Assembly (NCBI RefSeq): GCF_900128945.1
Contig: NZ_FQUD01000003.1
Coordinates: 248,001-312,000, forward strand
Reading direction: 5' to 3'
Length of the DNA: 64,000 nucleotides
DNA from: Chryseobacterium sp. OV279
Lineage (GTDB): Bacteria > Bacteroidota > Bacteroidia > Flavobacteriales > Weeksellaceae
Below the pieces are notes generated by a model that saw only the letters and a program-made list of their open reading frames with translations, made no database searches and was not told the origin of the DNA. A program made the translations under genes and the position numbers. Below, one piece after another: positions 58,981 through 64,000 of this stretch. Within the stretch, counting starts at the first letter, position 1. Each line of letters opens with the position of its first letter.

Positions 58981-59613
58981 TTAGTTCTTAGCTAAGTATT
59001 CTGCTGTAGAAGTTCTGTCAGCTTTCATTGCATCTTTTCCTTCTTCCCAGTTAGCAGGACATACTTCACCATGTTTTTGAACGTGTGTGTAAGCATCAAT
59101 TAATCTTAAATATTCTTTCACGTTTCTTCCTAAAGGCATATCGTTTACAGACTCATGGAAGATTTTTCCAGTTTCGTCGATAAGATAAGTTGCTCTGTAG
59201 GTTACATTAGAACCTGTGAAAGTTTCTTCTCCATCTTCATTGTATTCGAAATCCTGGTCTACGATTCCTAAGATGTTAGCAAGCTGTCTGTGAGTATCAG
59301 CTAAAAGCGGGTAAGTTACCCCTTCGATGCCTCCGTTATCTTTTGCAGTGTTCAACCATGCAAAGTGTACTTCATTAGTATCACAAGAAGCACCGATTAC
59401 TTTAGTGTTTCTTTTAGCGAATTCACCTAAAGCATCCTGGAAAGCGTGAAGCTCTGTAGGACATACGAAAGTGAAATCTTTTGGATACCAGAATAAGATT
59501 ACTTTTTGTTGGTTAGAAGTAGCTTCTTCAAGGATGTTGATTCTAAGATCGTCACCCATTTCAGACATAGCATCAATTGTTACATTTGGGAATTTTTTTC
59601 CTACTAAAGACAT
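58981..59613 (-). CDS. Peroxiredoxin, AhpC/Prx1 type
   Basis: A 210-residue typical 2-Cys peroxiredoxin: the peroxidatic Cys in FTFVCPTEL (C51) and resolving Cys in GEVCPANW near residue 170-190. It reduces hydrogen peroxide and organic peroxides; reductant may be the thioredoxin encoded next. Length is normal. The start is MSLVGKKFPN. Confidence 0.95.
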   Translation of the reverse strand: MSLVGKKFPNVTIDAMSEMGDDLRINILEEATSNQQKVILFWYPKDFTFVCPTELHAFQDALGEFAKRNTKVIGASCDTNEVHFAWLNTAKDNGGIEGVTYPLLADTHRQLANILGIVDQDFEYNEDGEETFTGSNVTYRATYLIDETGKIFHESVNDMPLGRNVKEYLRLIDAYTHVQKHGEVCPANWEEGKDAMKADRTSTAEYLAKN

Positions 59614-59726
59614 AATTTTCTGTTTTTATATTTAAATTTCTAGTGCAAATATATAAATATTTCATCTATCAAACAAATGAATATCGATAAATAAAATCTA
59701 TAATTGTTTTTAATAGATTTAAAGAA

Positions 59727-59750
59727 AAAAGCCCTGAAATCAGAGCTTTT
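59727..59750 (-). terminator. Hairpin after the aminotransferase gene
   Basis: AAAAGC-CTGA and TCAG-GCTTTT pair with one mismatch and a two-base loop. It is just downstream of the minus-strand aminotransferase stop at 59770. Confidence 0.75.
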
Positions 59751-59769
59751 TGTTTACTTTATATTCAAT

Positions 59770-60966
59770 TTATGAATTGAAAGGTGCCAGCAATTCTTTG
59801 ATCCTTTTCATCGCCTCTCTAAGGTCTTCTTCAGAAGCTGCGTAAGAGAAACGGATGCATTCAGGACTTCCGAAAGAAACACCGCCTACGCAACCTACAT
59901 GAGCATGCTCCAGTAAGAACATCGCGAAATCATCAGAATCTTTAATCTCCGTACCGTTCAGTGTTTTTCCAATGTAATGGGAAACATCCGGGAAGAAATA
60001 GAAGGCAGCCTTTGGAAGCAAAACTTTAAACCCTGGAATTTCTTTCATTAAATCATAAACAAGATCTCTTCTTTTCTGGAAAGCATCGATCATGTATTTG
60101 TATTCAGAAGGATCTGTTTTCAAAGCGGTAATGGAAGCTCTCTGCGCGACTGTATTGGCTCCGCTGGTCATTTGTCCCTGGATCTTTTCACAAGCTTTCG
60201 CCAGCCATTCCGGACAGGCGGAATACCCGATTCTCCATCCAGTCATCGCAAATGCCTTAGACATTCCGTTGATCACGGCAGTCTGCTCATATACTTCAGG
60301 GAACTGAGCGATAGAAGTGGTTTTTGTTTCGTAGTTAATGTACTCATAGATCTCATCCGAAATCACGGTCACATGAGGATATTTCGCAATGACTTTTGCC
60401 ATAGACTTAAGCTCGTCATATGTATAGTATCCACCGGATGGGTTACACGGAGAACTGAAAAGAATCGCTTTTGTTTTATCTGTGATAGATTCTTCAAGCT
60501 GCTCGGCCGTTATTTTGAAATCTGTAACATAAGAAGTCGGAAGCATTACGGAAGTTCCACCCATCATTTTTACCATTTCATCGTAGCTTACCCAATAAGG
60601 TGCAGGAAGCAATACTTCATCACCATCATTGATAACCGATGCAAGTACATTTAAAATCGCCTGCTTGGCTCCGTTGGAAACGCAGATCTGCGATGGTTTA
60701 TATTCAAGATTGTTGTCTCTTTTTAATTTATAGGCTACTGCTTCACGAAGTTCAAGAAACCCTGGAACAGGAGAGTAGTGGCTGTAATTTTGGTTGATGG
60801 CATCAAAAGCGGCCTGTTTGATATTATCCGGCACATCAAAATCCGGTTCGCCGAGGGTAAGACTGATCACATCAACGCCGGCGGCCTTCATTTCTCTTGC
60901 TTTGTTTGACATGACGAAAGTCTGTGAGTAACCTAATCTCTTTACTCTATCTGAAAGTTTATCCAT
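59770..60966 (-). CDS. Aspartate/tyrosine-type class I aminotransferase
   Basis: A 398-residue fold-type I PLP aminotransferase, starting at MDKLSDRVKRLGYSQT (a start eight codons earlier is less likely). Motifs: LTLGEPDFDVP, PVPGFLELREAVAYK, SNGAKQAILNVLAS, SPCNPSGGYY, ISDEIYEYI and the PLP Lys in NGMSKAFAMTGWRIGY. Aspartate is the usual substrate of this subgroup, but aromatic or other amino acids are possible. Confidence 0.92.
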   Translation of the reverse strand: MDKLSDRVKRLGYSQTFVMSNKAREMKAAGVDVISLTLGEPDFDVPDNIKQAAFDAINQNYSHYSPVPGFLELREAVAYKLKRDNNLEYKPSQICVSNGAKQAILNVLASVINDGDEVLLPAPYWVSYDEMVKMMGGTSVMLPTSYVTDFKITAEQLEESITDKTKAILFSSPCNPSGGYYTYDELKSMAKVIAKYPHVTVISDEIYEYINYETKTTSIAQFPEVYEQTAVINGMSKAFAMTGWRIGYSACPEWLAKACEKIQGQMTSGANTVAQRASITALKTDPSEYKYMIDAFQKRRDLVYDLMKEIPGFKVLLPKAAFYFFPDVSHYIGKTLNGTEIKDSDDFAMFLLEHAHVGCVGGVSFGSPECIRFSYAASEEDLREAMKRIKELLAPFNS

Positions 60967-61131
60967 GTGGGTCTTTTTGAATTTTAACAAATATATAATA
61001 AAAACGTTTCGCCGGGAAATAAAAGTATGGCCGGAAAAAAAGATTTTTGTCAGGTTTCTATTTATTCACTAGATTTGGAAATGGCTGATTCAGCCTTTGT
61101 TCAGGAGTATTTTAACAATATATCATCAAAA

Positions 61132-61959
61132 ATGTACAGACTTTTGTTTTTATTATGGGCTTCTTTTTTTTCTGCCCAGAGCTACCGTTTTGTTTACGAG
61201 TACAAAATGAAACCCGATGCAGCGAAGAAAGATTCAGTAATAACGGATTATATGAATCTGGATACGGATGGGAAAAAATCGTATTTCCAGAATGGGGTAA
61301 AATATGAACGGGATTCTACTTATAATGCGGATAAAAGCTATCCGGCTCTTTTGAAAAGCAGACAATACGACCGTAATCTGAATTATACCGTAGAAAAAGA
61401 TTATGCTCAAAAGACCATTAATTTCTACGATAAATATAAAACAGTAAGCATTATAACATCGGACAATGAAGCTCCTAAGTGGAAAATTGTGAACGATTTC
61501 AAAAAGATCAATAAGATGAACTGTCAGAAAGCGGTAGCAGATTATAAAGGTCGAAAATGGGAAGCGTGGTTCAGCAAAGACTTTCCGGTTAGTGACGGTC
61601 CTTATAAATTCACAGGACTTCCGGGACTTGTTGTTTCCGTGAAAGACAGTGAAAATGATCATGTTTTTGATTTGGTTCAAATTAAAAAAATCAGCACGGT
61701 GACTTCTTTTATTCCTAAAAACAATAAGCAGATGACCCATACTGAATACAGGAAACTGATTAAGAATTACACCTTTACATCAGCAGACGATATTGCCGGG
61801 ATGAATGTAGATTCCAAAGCGGGCGTCATTGGACTGGAACTGAAAGACGGTTATGTAACCAAGCTGGATTACAACGAACTGAAGAAAAGCGGAAAACAGA
61901 TGGACGCTCTGATTGCGAAGAAACTCAGAATGACCAATAATCCAATTGAAAAAGATTAA
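61132..61959 (+). CDS. GLPGLI family protein
   Basis: A 275-residue protein with a signal peptide when started at MYRLLFLLWASFFSAQS; the longer frame from 61027 puts 35 residues in front. The family motif FTGLPGLVVSVKDSENDHVFDLV gives its name. GLPGLI proteins are secreted, mostly in Bacteroidetes, and unknown in function. It is monocistronic with a terminator at 61970. Confidence 0.85.
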   Translation: MYRLLFLLWASFFSAQSYRFVYEYKMKPDAAKKDSVITDYMNLDTDGKKSYFQNGVKYERDSTYNADKSYPALLKSRQYDRNLNYTVEKDYAQKTINFYDKYKTVSIITSDNEAPKWKIVNDFKKINKMNCQKAVADYKGRKWEAWFSKDFPVSDGPYKFTGLPGLVVSVKDSENDHVFDLVQIKKISTVTSFIPKNNKQMTHTEYRKLIKNYTFTSADDIAGMNVDSKAGVIGLELKDGYVTKLDYNELKKSGKQMDALIAKKLRMTNNPIEKD

Positions 61960-61969
61960 AAATAAACAG

Positions 61970-61990
61970 AGACTGCCGAAAAAGCGGTCT
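61970..61990 (+). terminator. Intrinsic terminator of the GLPGLI gene
   Basis: AGACTGC and GCGGTCT form a 7-pair stem with one wobble and a loop of seven bases, followed by TTTTTTTG. Confidence 0.85.
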
Positions 61991-62410
61991 TTTTTTTGAA
62001 TTTTATCTGAAACAAAATTGAAAATCTTTGGTTCTCTACGACATTGATATTTAAAATCTTTGTTTCCTTAGCGTTTCCACCAAGACATGATTTAAATTGA
62101 AATTTTAATGCAGTGTTGGTTTTTCGAAAAGTCGCAAAAAAATAGGAAAGGATTATGCTTTAAGGCACTAGGATTTTATCTCCGATAAAATTGATTGCGT
62201 TATAATTGAGTGTTTAAAGATCTCCTTAGCTGAAAATCTTTGATTTTCTTGCGCCTTAAATATTCATAAAGTTTAAAAACCTTGCGCCCTTGCGTTTTCC
62301 AACAATAACAACTTTTCCAGTTTCAAATTTCCAGGTACTTTAAAAACAGAATATCTTATCCTCAACTTATTCTATGTTTTGTATATTTAATCCATCTTAT
62401 TACCCATCCT
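61991..62410. other. Gap with degenerate CTTTGCG-type repeats
   Basis: There is no gene in these 420 bases. It has GAAAATCTTTG, AAAATCTTTGTTTCCTTAGCG and TTGCGCCCTTGCGTTTTCC units, a common kind of decayed intergenic repeat in this group. Promoter elements for 62411 must lie at its right end, but none is clear. Confidence 0.55.
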
Positions 62411-63748
62411 ATGAAATATTCTCTTCTTTTTTTGCTGATTCCTTTCGTTGGCTTTTCACAGACCCGTTCAAAAGACGATGAAATAAAGAAATACGTTTCC
62501 GAAGTAAACTCAGATTCTTTAAAATTTTACATCAACAAACTTGTCGGCTTTCATACGAGGCATACTTTAAGCTCAACAGACGATAAAAATCAAGGTATAG
62601 GAGCGGCAAGAAACTGGGTTCTTGGAAAATTTAAGGAATATGCCAAAAATTCTGGTGGAAGAATGGAAGTTTACCTTCAGCAGGAAGATATTCAATCCGA
62701 TGGAAAACGAATAGACAAGGTGACCAATCTTGGAAACCCAGTCGCTTTTTTAAAAGGAACAGATCCCAATGATAGAAGAATTTTCCTTATTTCCGCGCAT
62801 CTGGATTCAAGAGTAACTGATGTGATGAACAGGACTTCATTTGCTCCCGGTGCCAATGACGATGGTAGTGGAGTAAGTGCAGTCATAGAAGCGGCAAGAA
62901 TTCTGAGCAGATCTTCATTCTCAGCTTCCGTTATTTTCGTGGCTTTTTCGGGAGAAGAACAGTCACTGCTAGGATCTAAACTTCTGGCAGACAAAGCTAA
63001 AAAAGAAAACCTGCAGATAGAAGCGGTCCTGAATAATGACATGATCGGAAATCCCAAAGCCGGAGAAACCGGAGAAATCAATAACAGAATCCTTAGAGTT
63101 TTCAGTGAAGGATTGCCTGCTGCAGACTTAGATAAAAAAGGATTGAACATAAGAAATATCGGTCTTGAAAACGACGGTGAATCCCGACAGCTAGCCCGTT
63201 ACATTAAAGAAGTTGCAGAGAAATATGTGAAAGGACTTGAAGTAAAACTGATCTACAGAAACGACAGGTTCCTGCGCGGAGGTGATCATTCCAGCTTTGT
63301 CAATGAAGGGTTTCCTTCCGTAAGACTCACAGAATATTATGAAAATTATGACCATCAGCATCAGGATGTAAGAGTGGAAAATAACAAACAATATGGCGAT
63401 CTTCCTGAGTTTATAGATTACAGTTATCTGAAAAGGAATGTGGCCGCGAATATTGCTGTCCTGGCCAGTCTTGCCAAAGCCACTTCAAAACCTGAAAAGG
63501 TGGAAATAAAAGTGAAGGAACTCACCAATTCTACCACACTGCAGTGGGAAAAGCCAAAATCAGGAACTCCGGCAGGCTATTATATTTTGGTGAGAGAGAC
63601 TGACAGTTCTGTGTGGCAGAAAAAGATATGGACCAAAGAACTGACCCTTAAAATTCCACTTTCCAAAGACAATTATATTTTTGCTGTACAGACCGTTGAT
63701 CAGTATGGAAATCTAAGCGTTCCGGTTATTCCGGGTATTGCCAGATGA
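62411..63748 (+). CDS. Secreted M28-family peptidase with a C-terminal fibronectin-like domain
   Basis: A 445-residue protein with a signal peptide (MKYSLLFLLIPFVGFSQ). Zinc peptidase motifs: AHLDSRVTD, PGANDDGSGVSAVIEAARIL, FVAFSGEEQSLLG and RGGDHSSFVNEGFPSVRLTEYYENYDHQHQD. The last 90 residues (TTLQWEKPKSGTPAGYYILVRETDSSVWQKKIW...) look like a fibronectin type III domain. It is a different M28 subgroup from the 47-51 kb triplet. The substrate may be a peptide or dipeptide. Confidence 0.92.
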   Translation: MKYSLLFLLIPFVGFSQTRSKDDEIKKYVSEVNSDSLKFYINKLVGFHTRHTLSSTDDKNQGIGAARNWVLGKFKEYAKNSGGRMEVYLQQEDIQSDGKRIDKVTNLGNPVAFLKGTDPNDRRIFLISAHLDSRVTDVMNRTSFAPGANDDGSGVSAVIEAARILSRSSFSASVIFVAFSGEEQSLLGSKLLADKAKKENLQIEAVLNNDMIGNPKAGETGEINNRILRVFSEGLPAADLDKKGLNIRNIGLENDGESRQLARYIKEVAEKYVKGLEVKLIYRNDRFLRGGDHSSFVNEGFPSVRLTEYYENYDHQHQDVRVENNKQYGDLPEFIDYSYLKRNVAANIAVLASLAKATSKPEKVEIKVKELTNSTTLQWEKPKSGTPAGYYILVRETDSSVWQKKIWTKELTLKIPLSKDNYIFAVQTVDQYGNLSVPVIPGIAR

Positions 63749-63811
63749 TCGGAAAGGAAAAATTAAAGCCCGGTCACGACAACTCGATTTGAATACAATA
63801 GAAATAAAACT

Positions 63812-63819
63812 TATTTTTG
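63812..63819 (+). promoter_or_regulatory. -7 box of rsmG
   Basis: TATTTTTG matches TAnnTTTG, 18 bases before the ATG at 63838. Confidence 0.5.
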
Positions 63820-63837
63820 CGGATTATAATAATTCAT

Positions 63838-64000
63838 ATGGCAGCGTCGTTACTATTAAAATACTTTCCGGATCTTACAGAGAAGCAGATCGAACAGTTT
63901 AACCAATTGGAAGAACTGTACAATGAATGGAATGAGAAAATCAATGTGATTTCCAGAAAAGATATGGAATCGCTGTATGAAAAGCACGTTCTGCATTCTT
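63838..64000 (+). CDS. rsmG: 16S rRNA m7G527 methyltransferase RsmG, 5' part only
   Basis: The first 54 residues read MAASLLLKYFPDLTEKQ, then IEQFNQLEELYNEWNEKI, NVISRKDMESLYEKHVLHS. The segments LYNEWNEKINVISRKD and LYEKHVLHS are the N-terminal family signature of RsmG (GidB). The gene continues beyond the window. Confidence 0.88.
   Translation, partial: MAASLLLKYFPDLTEKQIEQFNQLEELYNEWNEKINVISRKDMESLYEKHVLHS

Noticed and set aside
1..64000. tRNA, rRNA, CRISPR or intact insertion sequence anywhere in the window
   Set aside because: I looked for cloverleaf-like and regularly spaced repeats and for transposase motifs and saw none; a tRNA scan could still find one that I missed.

Overview
The window looks like chromosomal DNA of a Chryseobacterium-like member of the Flavobacteriia (Weeksellaceae). 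This is inferred from AT-rich DNA, Bacteroidetes-type -7 boxes (TAnnTTTG) close to start codons, A-rich translation starts without Shine-Dalgarno sequences, and lineage-typical families: GldI, GLPGLI, the DUF4294/M42 pair, fused DAHP synthase-chorismate mutase, and a ferredoxin/serC/serA/DUF1015 cluster beside an acyl-CoA reductase. I saw no rRNA, tRNA, CRISPR array or complete insertion sequence.

Layout. 1-7.6 kb: an NtrC-type response regulator divergent from a four-gene export operon (adaptor, ABC ATPase, FtsX-like permease, TolC-like protein); the gap between them holds a sigma-54-like promoter and a 37-bp inverted repeat. 7.7-18 kb: accessory genes, including a double-glycine Cys-rich peptide, an ABM protein, a cupin-Yellow fusion, acetolactate decarboxylase with a divergent AraC regulator, a secreted nuclease, an MFS gene broken by an exact 83-bp tandem duplication, a membrane-anchored AraC regulator, and a NarL regulator beside a degenerate kinase-like protein. 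18.8-23 kb: small regulators and an alpha-oxoamine synthase (serine palmitoyltransferase or cysteate acyltransferase type) followed by a TetR gene. 23.1-28.5 kb: dnaX with a probable -1 frameshift at an A10 run, DAHP synthase-chorismate mutase behind a Phe/Tyr-rich leader peptide, rsgA and ndk. 28.5-32.4 kb: alpha-L-fucosidase, then a compact RiPP-like operon (Lys-rich secreted precursor ending in a CPACGMG motif, an MNIO/DUF692 enzyme with a C-terminal extension, and a DUF1772 membrane protein).

33-42 kb: housekeeping genes (rpe, M42 peptidase, DUF4294, NUDIX, mnmD, ilvE), a spondin-domain lipoprotein, gldI and a double-domain prolyl isomerase. 42.4-44.1 kb: a very AT-rich two-gene insert, TcmP plus a three-Cys-motif DUF5131 protein. 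44-51.6 kb: a PDZ aspartyl protease, repeat-rich gaps and three tandem M28 peptidase paralogs, one of which has lost predicted catalytic residues. 51.6-57.8 kb: DUF1015, serA, serC and ferredoxin, divergent from acyl-CoA reductase, a secreted protein and a Bax-inhibitor-1 protein. 58-64 kb: DUF6952/thioredoxin/peroxiredoxin, an aminotransferase, a GLPGLI protein, another M28 peptidase and the start of rsmG.

The best leads are the MNIO operon, the aromatic leader peptide upstream of DAHP synthase, the dnaX frameshift, the TcmP/DUF5131 pair, the sigma-54 control region and a roughly 200-bp MITE-like repeat family. All names come from reading protein motifs by eye; no database search was run.
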